NCBI GenBank assembly: GCA_047967505.1
Contig: CM106538.1
Length of the DNA: 64,000 bases
Direction: 5' to 3' (one strand)
Origin: Dipteris shenzhenensis
Taxonomy: Eukaryota > Polypodiophyta > Polypodiopsida > Gleicheniales
The notes under the pieces were generated by a model. That model ran no database searches and was not told the origin of the DNA. It worked only from the letters and a program-made list of their open reading frames with translations. A program made the position numbers and the translations under genes. Each line of letters opens with the position of its first letter. Position 1 is the first letter of the stretch. This document shows positions 47,098 to 59,892 of the stretch, in pieces.

Positions 47098-48833
47098 TTA
47101 TGGAGTATGTGTGATCTCAATTTTAAAATTTTCTATGTCTTTGCATTTAACTGAGCTCTCTCTTCTTCTGAGTAACTGCAAAAAAGCAATATGAATTAGA
47201 GTGGTAAATTAAACTAATAGCAATGCTTATAGAGACTAGGATAAATCAGATGGTGTACCTTTCTGTTCTTGTAGATAAATAAAAAGTCGTTTGAGATAGA
47301 ACCTTCAGTCTCAAACAGAATGTCACTGCGTAATTGAGCTAGGGAGCAACATTCTCTTAACGAGATACTGGCTACCACATCACCATTCTCAAGAACATCA
47401 ATATCAATAAGTTTATTTTGTGCACCAAACGACTCTTCATCTTGGTCCATTGGGACAAGCTTTGAACCTAGCATTCGACTGCGCTTGTAATAAAAAGAGA
47501 AAATAAAATTTTGTGATGCAACCATGTACTTCAGTTGCATAGAAGGTTGGACCACCTCACAAAACACTGAACTACATGTCTTCTTATCCCAACCTTTATC
47601 CAAAAATTGTGGCATGCATGCCGAATTTGTTGCTTTAACTGTGAGCATTGTTTTTGAAACCTTTACTGGAAAGGTATTAAACAAGTCTACAAAAACTGTG
47701 AGAGGCATGCACAAAGAAATTTTTACTATCCTAGTGGCAATATTGGGCCTCAGAGCTTTCTGTACTTCTGTAAAAAGCTTCGCCCTATATGCCTCTGTAA
47801 CACTAGAATGTGGGTGAGGCCAATCCACCGAATTCCACGCCGGAAGGTCTTGTTTTATTAATACACCATGTGTGTTAGCTTTGTCCAGCAACTGATAAAA
47901 ATGATCAGTAAAAAATATACCCGATTGAGCTAGCTCTGTTGCACATCGACCTTGGTATTGTTGTTCTCCTATCGATCCATGCAGAACATCTATAAATCCC
48001 AGAATACAATCGATGTTTTGCCATGTCTCATACGATGAAGGATATAAATCTGAAATAAAACAACACAAGAATGTCAATAAGTTAAGAGAGAAAGCTTCAT
48101 CTTAAAAATCCATACACCTCATGAAGGAAAAAACCACAATAGAAAAATATACAATTAGGCCTGTGTTGCGGAAGATTTTTTGGATAGTCTCGCAAGACAA
48201 GTTCTTTATGCATGTACACGTGCTGAATCAAAACTTCTTTCACGGATATCTTCCCTTTGGTGATTTTAAAATCTCGTACTCTTCCCTTCCACGATGCCAA
48301 GAAAATGTTTTTTGTCTGGGGTCTTTTTCTTTTGCTAGGTTGCATGAGCACCCATGCTCCTTTCGAAACACTAAACCTTTCCCAAGTTCCTTCTGTTTTG
48401 ACTGTACTTGAATTCTCTACCGACGAAATAGAAGAAGCAGGTCGACGGGGTAAGGATGTTTGGTATAATTCTGCCTTCGTAGCATTATCATCCACAGAGC
48501 GTCTTGCACAAGAACGGCTGTGGTTTTGGTTCACCATGGAGATTTTCTGAATCTGTAAGAATAGCAAAGTAATGTAACTAAGATAACAATTTGAAGTTTC
48601 AAGAAAGAGAAAGTGGGCAAACAGACAGTTGACGAGAAACATCTTACTCTACGCCAAACAGGATCAAGGGAGCAGTTTTGGAAAAGGAAGGCAGTTGCAC
48701 AATGAGGCAATGGTGTAGAATGGTAGACCTTTCGCACGAAAGGCGGCACAATATTTGAAAATTCAAAGGAAGGTGGAAGCGGGAAGGATCTTGTCAGATA
48801 AAATGTCAGTTTAGATTCTATCTTCTTGTCCAA
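47098..48833 (-). CDS. Gene 4: unrecognised protein, possible ubiquitin-like C-terminus
   Basis: The model has four exons: 48,833-48,648, 48,552-48,153, 48,049-47,259 and 47,175-47,098. Borders are GT/AG and phases fit (0, 1+2, 0), giving 484 residues. The donor at 48,153 (T|GTATAT) is chosen because it keeps frame; the stronger-looking GAG|GTGTAT does not. The middle has long ordered segments (ETWQNIDCILGFIDVLHGS, FCEVVQPSMQLKYMVASQNF). The end, LRSDILFETEGSISNDFLFI followed by YKNRKLLRRRESSVKCKDI, looks like a ubiquitin-superfamily beta-grasp, but this is by eye only. It converges on gene 3 with 85 bp between stops. Function unknown. Confidence 0.62.
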
Positions 48834-48996
48834 AGATCTTCTACGAATAAAAAACCAATCTCCTCATTAATGTAGCACGCTTGTACTTACATAAAGTATT
48901 GTTTCTTTTTTCTATTTTCTCTTATTTTCGTGAATTTTCAACGTTACGTTGGCCTTCTATTGATTGGTTGAGAGGTTATTTTTCCAAACCGTAAAA

Positions 48997-49029
48997 GGCC
49001 CCAAAATGAGCTCCCTTTTTTCCTAATGA
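48997..49029 (-). repeat. Right terminal inverted repeat
   Basis: It is the reverse complement of the left repeat, with two mismatches (positions 9 and 19 from the outer end). It is followed directly by aacggccatgc. Confidence 0.88.
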
Positions 49030-50042
49030 AACGGCCATGCATGTGGATGTGCTCTCAACTCATAAAGGTCCAAGGTTGATGGAGATTTAATCTCCATTGT
49101 CCAATCGAGCCACATGCAAAGGAATCTCCTAAACTAACTAGCCCACAATCAAACTAACTAGCCCACAATTAAATCCAACTAACACAAAACACACAATTCT
49201 AACTAAACTAGCCACCGACAATTGAATTCAACTAGCATAGAACATACAATTCTAACTAAACTATCTAGCCCACAATTAAACTAATCGGCCCACAAGTATA
49301 TTCAACTAATCCAAACATGCCCACAATTATAATTTTCACCCAAGCTTAATCATTTACCACTTCTCATTGCCCCTCCACCTATTGGGATCAATTGTAATTG
49401 GATTTCCTAGTTGAAAAGTCCTTAGAATCTAGCTCACTTTGGTCCTCTACGTGGGGGATGAACCATGATCTGAAAGTCCTCAGAATCCAGCTCATGGCCT
49501 CCTAGGTGCATTCTCCTATGTCTTAAACGTTGTAAGACTCTCATCGTTGGGTGTGTTGAGTTGATCCTCGGATCGACGTCTGATGATCTCATGAGAAGGC
49601 CCTGTTGTGTGGCTTGAAGTTAAAAAAATTCTTCTTCTTCTTCTCAAACTCAACTCTCCTCCTGGACTGTGGAAATTACTTCTGTAGGGGAGGCACCATG
49701 CACCTAGCTAGGTGTGATTGGGGGCAAGGTACTGCCTTGGCAATCCCTTGAACATAGGTTGGGTTCACACCACGCGGCGATCGGTGTGAAGAGTTGCCAT
49801 CCTAGTTGGCCCAATAAGAGGGACGAGCTCGGAAGTTGACACAAAAGGTTTGTGTCGAGTCCACTCGTGGACAACTCCTCCAATCGCTACATGATGGGCC
49901 CATTTTCCATCTCCTCAAACCCGGTGGTGTGAATCCACACCCTTAGCTGAGGAAAGGGACTGACGGTGATTATAATGTGAGAAAGTGTGTAAAGCTTTTT
50001 TTTGTGTGCGCGCATGAAACTGTCTAAAACTTCTTATGAGGG
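49030..50042. other. Intergenic; degenerate short repeats
   Basis: At 49,130-49,330 the words aactaactagcccacaat and close variants recur four or five times. No ORF of note is present. This is the right flank of the transposon and the upstream region of the YceD gene. Confidence 0.5.
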
Positions 50043-51066
50043 ATGGTGGTGTTCCGCGTTGATAATCCTTGTACCAACGTGGCCATGGATGGTTTGCCGC
50101 TGCTCGTTTCTTGCCAGCAGCAGCAGCCCCCCTTTCTTGCCTTCCCCCGCTCCACCTCCCTGCTCCCCCCCTCTTTTCTCAGAAATGCTTTCCCTCCTTT
50201 CTCGACCACCTTTTCCTCCCCTCTTCCCTCCCGACCCCTCCCCAAGCTCCTTTCCGCCTCTTCCAATCCCCCTCCCCCCGAGGACTCCTTGCCCATCCCC
50301 GGTTGCCTTACCTTCAGACGTAGCTCTACACAGACCCATTTTGAGTTCCTCACCGACCTCCATACCCTCGGGCTCCGCAAGTTGTCCTCTGAGTTGTCCA
50401 CGTCCTTGGCCCTTTCCATGGGAATCAAAACTGACACGCCGGAGATGGCTAGCACACCCGTAGCTGTGTCGATAGATGTCACCAAGGAAGGTAGGGACCT
50501 CAGACTCGAGGGCATCGTGAAGACTGCCATGGCTGTACGATGCAGCAGGTAAGGGTGAAGTATTGCGTCACTTTGCTTCCATTTGCACGGTAATCGTCTA
50601 GAGCCAGAGCCAGATTTGCTAATCATCGTACTTGTCGATATGAAGATGCAAAACGCCAGCTGCAGAGCGAGTAATCGCAGACTTTAGTCTTCTGCTCACC
50701 GACCAGCCAGTTCTCGAACCTACAAAGCAATGTATAGGCGTGGTGCTGGGAGGGGGTCCACGAATGCCAGATGAAGGTGAAGAGGGAGACGAGATATTGG
50801 ATTTGGATCTGGATGACAAGCTCCATTTTCCAAAGACTCAGAAAACGATAGATCTGTCTAAATATATTCGAGACACTGTACACCTTGAGATTCCCCTGCA
50901 GCCTTTATGCGGCTTAAGCTGCCGTGGAATATGTGTTCAATGTGGTACGAATCTTAACTTAAACGCTTGTAAGTGCCAAGGAATGACCGAGAAGGAAAAG
51001 AAGCGTGCAGTATGGGGTCCACTGGATCAACTTAAAAAGCAACTCGAGGAGGAAAGGAAAAGCTAG
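50043..51066 (+). CDS. Plastid-type YceD (DUF177) protein
   Basis: Two exons, 50,043-50,548 and 50,646-51,066, join in phase (AG|A) to give 308 residues from the first ATG; an in-frame ATG at 50,085 is also possible. The first 70-80 residues are Ser/Pro/Leu-rich with few acids, as in chloroplast transit peptides. The DUF177 core shows AMAVRCSRCKTPAAERVIADFS at the splice join, an acidic strip (DEGEEGDEILDLDLDD), and the metal-type pair CGLSCRGICVQCGTNLN with NACKCQ. It ends WGPLDQLKKQLEEERKS, typical of the family. Bacterial YceD and its plant homologues are linked to 23S rRNA or 50S ribosome accumulation. The G+C-rich coding exon contrasts with the AT-rich transposons. This is a genuine host gene. 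Confidence 0.9.
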
Positions 51067-54000
51067 CACCCGAACAAGAGCCGCTGCAGGTATGCTTTAC
51101 GGGTGGATCTCAAGTCCGAATTTCCAGGCATTTGCAGATACACTGTACGTAACAGCAAGCACTTAAAGTGAGCACAGACTAGGTTTTCAACAGGGGGCTA
51201 CGTCGAGCTTGGAAAACAAGTTACGAAATCGATGCACTGTCTGATGGGTTTTGAGGAGCTTGAAGATGTGCTTCGAGTTGTGTTGTTCCAATCTCATTTG
51301 CTCCATTAAAAAGGGAGAGAAAGAGAGGTTTTCATATTCTAAAGAATGGGTTTAAAAGGCAACTGTAATGTATTCCTTCGGTGTCACTTTACAATCTTGT
51401 CGCTTCAAGCTCTTGTGACAGTTTACAATGGGCAGTCGGCTTTGCAGTATATGAAGGAATTAACTTTGATTCTGAAGAAGGGGCAGAAACTTCATTGGAA
51501 GAGATTGCTTTTGGAACTTGGGATACATCAAAGAGTTGTTATGCTCTTTAGTATAGCTACTGCTCGTTGCCAATCTACATGATTCTTGTGCATCTCTTGT
51601 CCTTTTATCATTGTGTAGCTTAAGAGTGAGGCTTTGGTCAGAAGGATTCAAAAAATGTCTAGCTCACTTGGGAGAGGCAATAAGGAAAGACTAAGAAAGC
51701 GCAGACATCTCACAACATACCACCTCACACTCTGAAAAGAATTCGCATTGCATATCCGAGCAGGCCAGATTTACTTGCTGTATCTGAATTTTTTGTCCAT
51801 GTTGCAGCAGCTTGTTGATATTGCAATAAATTCTATCATAAGTGGTTCATTGCCCTATGAGGTAGATTGTCTAAGCTCGCTTGGGAGAGACTCAAATGAT
51901 ATAGTTTTCACAAGTAGTTGTAGGTTGAATGAAGAGAATTTATGAGCCTTCTCCTGAGTGCCAGCCTTTGGCATGGCCGAGTCTGCCGTTCACCTCCAGA
52001 GTTGCCGAGACAAACTCAGTACGAAGATGGAATGCCATAGTAGCTAGTCCTTGCTATGTGATGGAGTTTATGGTTTTCAATGTTGTTGACTGTCATGAGA
52101 TTGAAATTGCACTGTGTGTTGTGCTTTCAGAGGATGAGTTTGGGCATGTTCTAGATATATATAAGCGAAGAGGTCCAGGATACAAGAATACAGCTGAGAG
52201 ATGCTCCATGGGATTGAACCCAGGGAATGAGAAAAAAAGCTGATAGCTACTGCTAGCTGATGCTGTAAGGACGGACTCATGCCCAGCTCTGTCCTGGCTG
52301 ACTATTGAACGGCTATATTCATTTCTACTACTGTGGCCTGCTTGAGGTTGGGGCCTTCTAGGCCTGCTGTTGCCATGTAGCCTGCTCAGCTGCTATCTGT
52401 CACTTGTGTAGCTTCTTGCGTGGTAATCCCCATGTCTGCTGCTGGTTGGCTGCTTGCATGGCAGCTGTTGACTGCCCTCTGTCCATGACTGGTTGCTCTG
52501 CTATGCCAATCCTAGGAGATATGCCAGGTCATCCATGAGATGATGCACCTAACATCCCGTTCTGCTGAAATTGGAAGCAGTCCAGGTCGATGAAACCTCC
52601 TTGGTAAGCCCAATGCCAAACTCTAAATTGTTTTGAATAAGCTTCACTATAGTCGATACTGATTAACAGTTGGACTGCTACATCTGTAGCATCTGGCAAG
52701 GAACCTAACCTCTTAGATTTCTTGGACTCCTTGATCCTCTTGATTGTCCTGGGCCTGATAAAGATTGCAATCTGCTGCAACTGGAATTGGCAGTGAAACT
52801 AGCTCTACTGTCACTTGGGAAACTAGTGTGACCATATTTCATGCTGGTTCAACTCGGGATCCATAAATGCCAGCCGTTTATTGTATGAAAGGTACTTCTG
52901 TTTGGTCATGACATACCAGCTCCTAACTTATTGTGAGAGCTTGGGAACCATCCTAAGAACTTTCTAGGTCCGCAAAAGCAAGGGGCCCCCCAGTTCACTA
53001 CTGCATTGTGATCTGAGAGTCGTGCTGTTTTCAACAGGACATAGGGGTCTCATTGTTTTATTGGCCCCTTAGCTTTCATTGTGTCTTGGTATTTTTCAGT
53101 CTCATAGACCCTTTATCTTTCATAGACCTCAATAGATTTTCTTCCCAAGGTGGTGACGATGAATGTTGTTTGCATCCACACAAGCGCTAATTGGTTGCTG
53201 GGTGTGATCTCAGTGCTGTGCAACTTGAGTACACTCTCAGTCTACTTGGTCAGCAAATCAGCTTTTTTCACCAGATACTACTGATCAAATCTTTAGTTTT
53301 CTCTCTTGAACAGAATGAACACTGTACTGCAATCTGTCCATACATGACGATGTCTTCGACGTGACCATGATATTTTTCTCTCTGATGTCTTATCAAGAAC
53401 TGAAATTCACTATTTAGTGAGTGCTAAACATAAACAGGGTCGTGAGAAGTAGAGGGCAGATGAAGGCAGGGCGGGGCACGATGTTGACTTAAAACATTCA
53501 AGATAAAAGAATGTTGCTGTACATACATGCAGGAATGGTGGTCAACAGAGTTGAAGAGAAAATTCACATTTTGGATGTGCGGACTAATGTTTGGGTGATT
53601 GCTTGTTATAGCCCTTCCTACTTCCAAAAGCTTAACTGGAGAGAGAAGATTCATAACCTTTGATAGAGACACTTAGAGCATAGGAGACGTCTCTAGCATT
53701 ATTTGTATTGCGTGCTTGAGTTTAGACGCATGTAGAATACATCAAGGTCATTGTGCCATTTGTGGCTTGTGATTGGCATCCTTGTTAATATTACTTTAAA
53801 GATAATGAAAATCCGTCAAGCTAATACTGTCATGGAAAACCAATTTGTTGCTTGGCTTTCTCTTTGACAAGTCCTATCCTGATTAAGGGATAATACAAAA
53901 GCAATTCGTAAAACCCAAAAACATTTCACCAAACCTTTTCTCAGATTTTGAGTGTTGAAGACCACATCTATTGCATCTAGATTTGAGACATAATTATCAT

Positions 54001-55621
54001 CTTGCTCCCAAAGAACTTCAAAAGGATTAGGGTACGTTTGCATACTCCTCTTCTCACCTTCACTATCCTCGTCCACTCCTTGTTTACCAGGGCTATCCCC
54101 CAAATTCTTTGGATGCATCTCTACATTGTCCTTCCTTTATAGACTCTTACTGGCACTTGCATATCTTCTTATATCTTAGGAATGATCTTTGTCATCATCT
54201 CTTCCTTAGCATACCCTATGTGGCCCCTAGCATTCTTGCAACTTGCCCTTCAATCTTAGGTAAAATGCATGCCCATGCCAGACGAAAGACATGAATTTGG
54301 AATATATTTATAAAAAATTTATGGTTGCTTCTCTTCTAACACTAAGGCTTCTGGCGATTCAATAGCCAGGTCCATCATTATGCAAGCTTGTAGGGCTAAT
54401 GAAACGCTCCTATTCATTCCCTAGAAATTGGCCTAGAAGGGCACATAAAGCTTGTAATTGGGAAAAGAAGCTAATGGGAGGTTTGGGAGTTACACCAATA
54501 TGGGAGTTAGTCGGTAAGAGCATGTCGAGACTGAAATTGGCATCCCACATTTGCACCAAAGGTGGTTGATTTTGTATTGTCCAAATTTTAATTCTCAGTA
54601 TGGTCTTCTCCATTTTTTATTTTTCTAAAAGAAAAACAATAAAAGAGCCTTATATTCACTACATTTAGCCCGTTTGCACAAGTCTAATAAAGGTGCTTCC
54701 AAATGGAATAAACTTTAGAATTTGATGTTTTTTCTTAATCTAATACAAAAATAAAATTCTTGGAATTCAAGGTGTCTTGTCTCGATGCTGCATTTTAGGT
54801 GATATGTCAATGGTAGATGAAGGAATGTAAACTTGGGATGAAATAAAAGGGAATAATTTTCAATTTTCTACCCTTTTCAAGGTGGAAAGATTAGAAATTG
54901 CATTTTTTATGTTTATGTAATAACTCATAAGTTGACATAAGGACATCTAGGGCAATTTTATCAAAAAATTTACTCTTCACATGCATTTATTAGTTTATAA
55001 TGCATTTGTTGGTTTCCTAAGTTGATTGTTACTAAGAGTAGTTCTTTCATGCTATTAGAAAAGGGGATTACAAAAGATTTCATGGGGTTTTGGTGTGATT
55101 GTGTTTTGAAGCTTAAAGGGTGTGATTGCTCTACTTGTTGATTGGGTATAATTTTGGGTATATTTGTCAGATTGCTTTGCTTTCTAAGAGGAAACTGTGT
55201 AGAATTGCATTTTATCGGATGTGGTTAGATTAATTTGCTACACCCTACTACAAGGGGCCGCTGACTACAATCGCAGGCAGCAAGATACATCCCACAAGAT
55301 TTGAATGTGAGCTGGCGAGGGGCCGCGGCCTACAATCTCTGGCAACAAGATACACCCCACAAGATTTGAACATGGGCAGCCAAATAAGGTGTTGAAAGCC
55401 GCAAGAGGCCCCACAGCGGGAATGCTACACCTCTTAGGGTGTATACATACTTGCGCAACATGGACATTGCCCAAGGATCATGGACGGGCAAGATTGGCCG
55501 CCCATGTCCAGCCCACGGCTCAGATGCATTCAATGCACGAGTGACGGGCAGGGGCGGCTCTAGTCTGTAAACACCCTTACCTGCAAATGACGGAGTTGGA
55601 ACGCGTGTAAACGAAACCAAA
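51067..55621. other. 3' region of YceD and long intergenic stretch
   Basis: No convincing gene was found. The 51,929-52,243 plus ORF (104 codons) and the 53,816-54,118 minus ORF (100 codons, contains NPFEVLWEQDDNYVSNLDA) have no motif I recognise; the latter could be a relic of a retroelement ORF. A two-copy repeat of about 65 bp (caagatacatcccacaagatttgaa) lies at 55,265-55,375. Confidence 0.4.
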
Positions 55622-58600
55622 ATGAGGGCTCTCATACAACGTGTTCTATCAGCTTGTGTACAAGTAAAGATTGTTTGTATTTGATTCGTAGAAGCTCGCA
55701 TATCGCCTTCAACCTTCTTCAATCCATCGTTGTTTTTCCCAGGTCGATCATCAGATCGTGGCCGAAATCGGGCCTGGCTTGCTTGTGCTCATCGGCTTCC
55801 TCGACTCCGATACCGACGCTGATGCTGAATCCATGTGCGCACCCTCGATTTGATGCCTGCCTTTATTAGCGCCGATTATTATATCAATCGACTCTCAATT
55901 TTTTTGGGGTGAAATTTGACTATGATTTTGCTTCAATGCGTTGTAGATGTCGGAAGGTTTTGCAGTTGCAAATCTTCGAAAATGCGGAGGCGGGAAACCC
56001 CACGCTTCAAAATGTAAGCCGATGTCGCATTTTGACGGGCGGAATTCATCAGCCGTTTCTTTGCTCCTGATTTGTCATTCTTAGTCTACATGGTTGCTAC
56101 AGGTCGTGGAGAAGAATTACGAGCTGTTGTTAGGTTTGGCCTCCTCGTTGTCTCTTGTACTCTTTTTACATCTGATACTTACAGAGAGCTGATTTCGAAC
56201 TCTGTTTCAGTGAAGCTACGGCCTTTGTTCTGATCATGGTTTGTGAATTTGCAGTGAGCCAGTTCACATTATATGGAGTTTTTAAAGGCAATCGACCAGA
56301 TTTCCATAGCGCAATGGCATGTCATCTAGCCAAACCGTTCTATCAAGCTCTTGTGGAAAAGTTCCGTCGTGCGTACAGCACGGATAGGATAAAAGGTACG
56401 TAGAATATACGTAAGACATCCTCATAGAAGTGGTAGCCTTGATTCGGCTCATCCAGAGTTATTGCTGTCTAAATAGTAGTGTTTGAAACAAGAAGACACT
56501 TTCTTACACTGGCCTATTGATTAACATGTCTGAAAATTTTAAATATAGAGTGGATTTGTTCAAAAAAGGGAGGTGAAGTGATTGGAAATTTCATGCTTGC
56601 AATACCTTTTCCTTTCAAAAACAAACACAACTCCTGCACGGGGCAAAAGATTCTACTCTTTTGAAATTGGAACACAGATAGCAGGACAGCTGGTTAATGT
56701 GCAAGCTATGTGGAATAAGAAACAAAGCCCTTAAGGCACAGATGAAGCTGTTTTTTCTGCTCCTGAATGGGAAAGGCTAGATATTTCATTCTTCTTCTTC
56801 AGTCATCTATATGCTGTGCTCCAGGCCTCTCTTTGGACCTATGTGCCTCTATGTCTACATCTGCTGCACATATGCCTGTTTTTCGTTTCTGCTCGTCTCT
56901 GCCTATATGTGTCCTGGTATGTGTCCTAGAGTAAAGCTACAACGTGAACTGAGTGCAGGGCCACCGTCAAGATTGGCAAAAATGAGCTGGAACCTCCTTA
57001 CACCTTTGCAGCTTTCTATCATGGTGGTTAAGCTGTAGATGCCATCATGAAAGGCACCTAGGAGTCCTTATTTTGGGTAGCTACTCTCTTGGGTGAAGAC
57101 GGTAAGCTTTGCTAGTAGAGGTTTCAGCTGCTGCTTTTCCTAGCTGTTAGTTAGGAAACCCCCTTACCCTTTACTGCGATGCCTGACCTGACTCAAGAAG
57201 ATGGGTCCTGCTTTGTAATCAAGGCCCACGCCTGGCAGTTTATCTATGTTTTCGTCCTTTCACGGACATTTCTATTCAGTGTTTTGGTTGCTATATCTTG
57301 CTGTCTACTTCAGATCCGAGCGTGGTATTTATGTACAGGTATTTGTCCACATCCAAAGTAGGATCTAGAGTTCTCACGTGTGATCTCATGAATGATTTCT
57401 TTCCTTAGCATTGAGGAGACCACCATACTTACTATCTGTTGGGGCTGTGCTGTCTGGTATGCGAGAGTCTTTGGCTCTTGAATCCTTGCTACAGTTCTGG
57501 GCGAGTTTGTATGTTGTGTCATAGGCTTTTGGTCGGAAACTGATATACAACTAAACATCTGATCAGAGGCTGTGGAGGAACTTGGTGAGCCTGTTCTTCT
57601 TGTCCTTTTGGAGGAGAGTCATGGAGACTGCAGTTGTGCTTCCATTCCCTACTCCCTCACAACCTCAGGGAATAAATAGTTTTTAAGTTCTGATATCAAA
57701 TGAGAGAGATAAACCCTTTGAATATGCGTTATCACATATGCATAATTGATACACAGTGGAAGACTTGGGTTATGCTAATTATCAACTTTATTCCTTGGCA
57801 ATCACCAAGAGCTCAAAGAATACAAGTGTCACTGTTGCTCACTGTAATCAAACCTAGGTTGTTCTTTTCGACAAAAAAGCCAAGTCTCTGTTTCCTGACC
57901 TTTTTCGTTTTCTGTTGCTTCTGCAAGTCCAACTGATGCACTGTTGTTCAAATCTGCATGCATATGTTCCACATTTGCTAGATTCTCTTTGCACAATCTA
58001 GTTCTCCACATGGTTGAGACTGATCTGCTGCAGGCCTGTATGGCAGCCCTTGTAGCTGCTCTGACATGCCTTGACTTGGTTGAAGTATAGGAATGCCCAT
58101 GACATCATTACATGCATGCTACGCGTGTGATACAGTCATAACAGTTCAATCACGTTCCCACTTAGAGAGAGAATCCTGCAGGCTAGTGAGAGAATAGCTC
58201 AGCTCACGTGCGTGTTCTGGTTACCATTTCCCTATATCATATATGTTTGAAAGCCCTAAGAGATGCTCAAGCTTCTCAAAGGCTTACCCATGCAGCGGAA
58301 ATATAACCAGAATCACTGACGCTCAGGATTATATCAATAAAAGACGTGTGAACAGAGGTAATGCAACCGTAAATACTCACAGATCTAGAGGATGTCTCAG
58401 CATATAGGCAGAATAACAATCATGTATTTGAAGCTCCACAAATGTGGGCAATAGCAACTACAAACTGTCACAATACACCCCTCAAATGGTACCTCGCATT
58501 TGCAGCTAGTGTGCTGCTAGATGTGTACCACAGATGGGTGATTCTCTCTCCAATTCCTGCTGTAGTTTGCTTCAATAAGAACATAGTTGCAAAATCTGTC

Positions 58601-59892
58601 CATTTTATGGATCTTTGCACAAAGGCCTCCTGTTTACTCTTGGGACTAGGCTACTTAGCTGAAGAAAGAACTAGAAATCAAGGAGCCATCCAGCTACATC
58701 CAGTACTGGATGTATGCATTTGACAGGTAAATGCCTGATGGAATATTTTGAGCCGCAATGAGGGACGTCCTGTAGCTATTGACATAATAGCAAGAAAGGA
58801 AATAGACTGAGGAATGAATTGCAAAAGGAGAGAAAACTTATAACAGGGTTGCAAGGAGGGCAAAATGGGGAAAGCAGATGAGGGCATGAGGAGGGGGATG
58901 AGCGTGGATAAAGCAGGGTTGTACAGGCTATAGGTGAGAGAACACATCCAAGGTGAAAGAAATTTGCTGTACATTCACACCAAGCTTAATTTTACCACTA
59001 TTACCTCTTTGAAGTGGAGGGACATCTCTTTGGAGTGAGGAACGTTAATAATTGGTCATTTTTCCCCATATATGAATTGGGTCTGTGGCGGATTAAGTTA
59101 TGCATAGGTGTCATACTCCTTGTATGGCTGCATAGACTTGGGTATGGGAAAATGTAAGGCCAAGCTCTTAAGAATTTCATCAAAGTTCATTTTATTCACT
59201 GTCATACCAGCAGCCATGCTCACTAAGAGCACGAATTCAGTGTCCTAAGCAGGCTGCAACAGAGGAAACAGAATTATACTGGCCAAGTTAGGCCTTAGTG
59301 AGACTACTTATGAATCTGAATTGGTGTCCTAACCCTGCTTACACTTTTTGGTCCCAGTGGTTAGCCTGAGTATATTTATGGCCATCAGTGTCTACCTTTA
59401 AAGTTTTGAGTGGGCTGTAGGGTCACAGTAAAAGAAATTGCTTCAGTCTAACACTGAAGGAAAAACATCAAACAATATTATGGAAGCTAAATTTAATCTG
59501 TATCTTCTATGCCCCGTCAGAGTGCTCCTTACACATTTGATTACTTAGGTGTGATCAACTTTTAAGTTGTGTGGCTTTTTAAAGCGATGCATATCTGAAA
59601 ACAAATAATTTGCAGATTGACCAAATTTCTGTTGGCTATGTTTAATCGCAGACGGTGTTTTTGGAATCAAGAGGCAGGTCAGTATCTGTAACCTTCTACA
59701 TACGCAGCTTTCCTGTTTTATGAGACTTCTATTCTATTCTACTTTCCATTATATGTGCTGTGCAGGCTGAGTTTCATTGTTTTTTTCTAATCGATTGCAT
59801 CACATCATGAAATGAATTTGCAGATCTGCTTAGTAAACAATGGTCCTGTAGCAATTCAGTTGGATTCAAGCACTAATGATGATGATGCTTGA
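55622..59892 (+). CDS. DTD: D-aminoacyl-tRNA deacylase
   Basis: Seven exons: 55,622-55,663, 55,743-55,834, 55,947-56,013, 56,103-56,133, 56,255-56,395, 59,652-59,677 and 59,824-59,892. All borders are GT/AG and phases agree, giving 155 residues, the usual DTD length. It opens MRALIQRVLSACVQV and runs through EIGPGLLVLIGFLDSDTDAD and YELLLVSQFTLYGVFKGNRP to CLVNNGPVAIQLDS. The SQFTLYG and N-x-GP active-site motifs are present. DTD frees tRNA from D-amino acids (and glycine mischarged on tRNA-Ala) in the cytosol. The family motif N-x-G-P-x-T ends in Ala here. Intron 5 is 3.3 kb and carries no other recognised gene. The last exon is duplicated downstream. Confidence 0.93.

Larger units (their letters stand above)
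36228..49029. mobile_element. 12.8-kb multigene DNA transposon candidate
   Basis: A 33-bp terminal inverted repeat at 36,228-36,260 and 48,997-49,029 (31/33 matching) bounds the unit. It reads TCATTAGG(G/A)AAAAAGGGA(A/G)CTC followed by ATTTTGGGGCC. Everything between is four multi-exon genes in plus, minus, plus, minus order, plus a hairpin-repeat region between genes 2 and 3. Gene ends sit close to each other (40,418 vs 40,743; 47,013 vs 47,098), a compact plan unlike the host DNA around it. No target-site duplication longer than 2 bp is visible, and the exact outer base is ambiguous because the ends are palindromic with their flanks. The superfamily is not assigned. Confidence 0.8.

Noticed and set aside
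36218-49038. Target-site duplication for the 12.8-kb transposon
   Set aside because: I tried several border positions and found no match longer than two bases (TA or AT), and those follow from the palindromic ends. Left unassigned.
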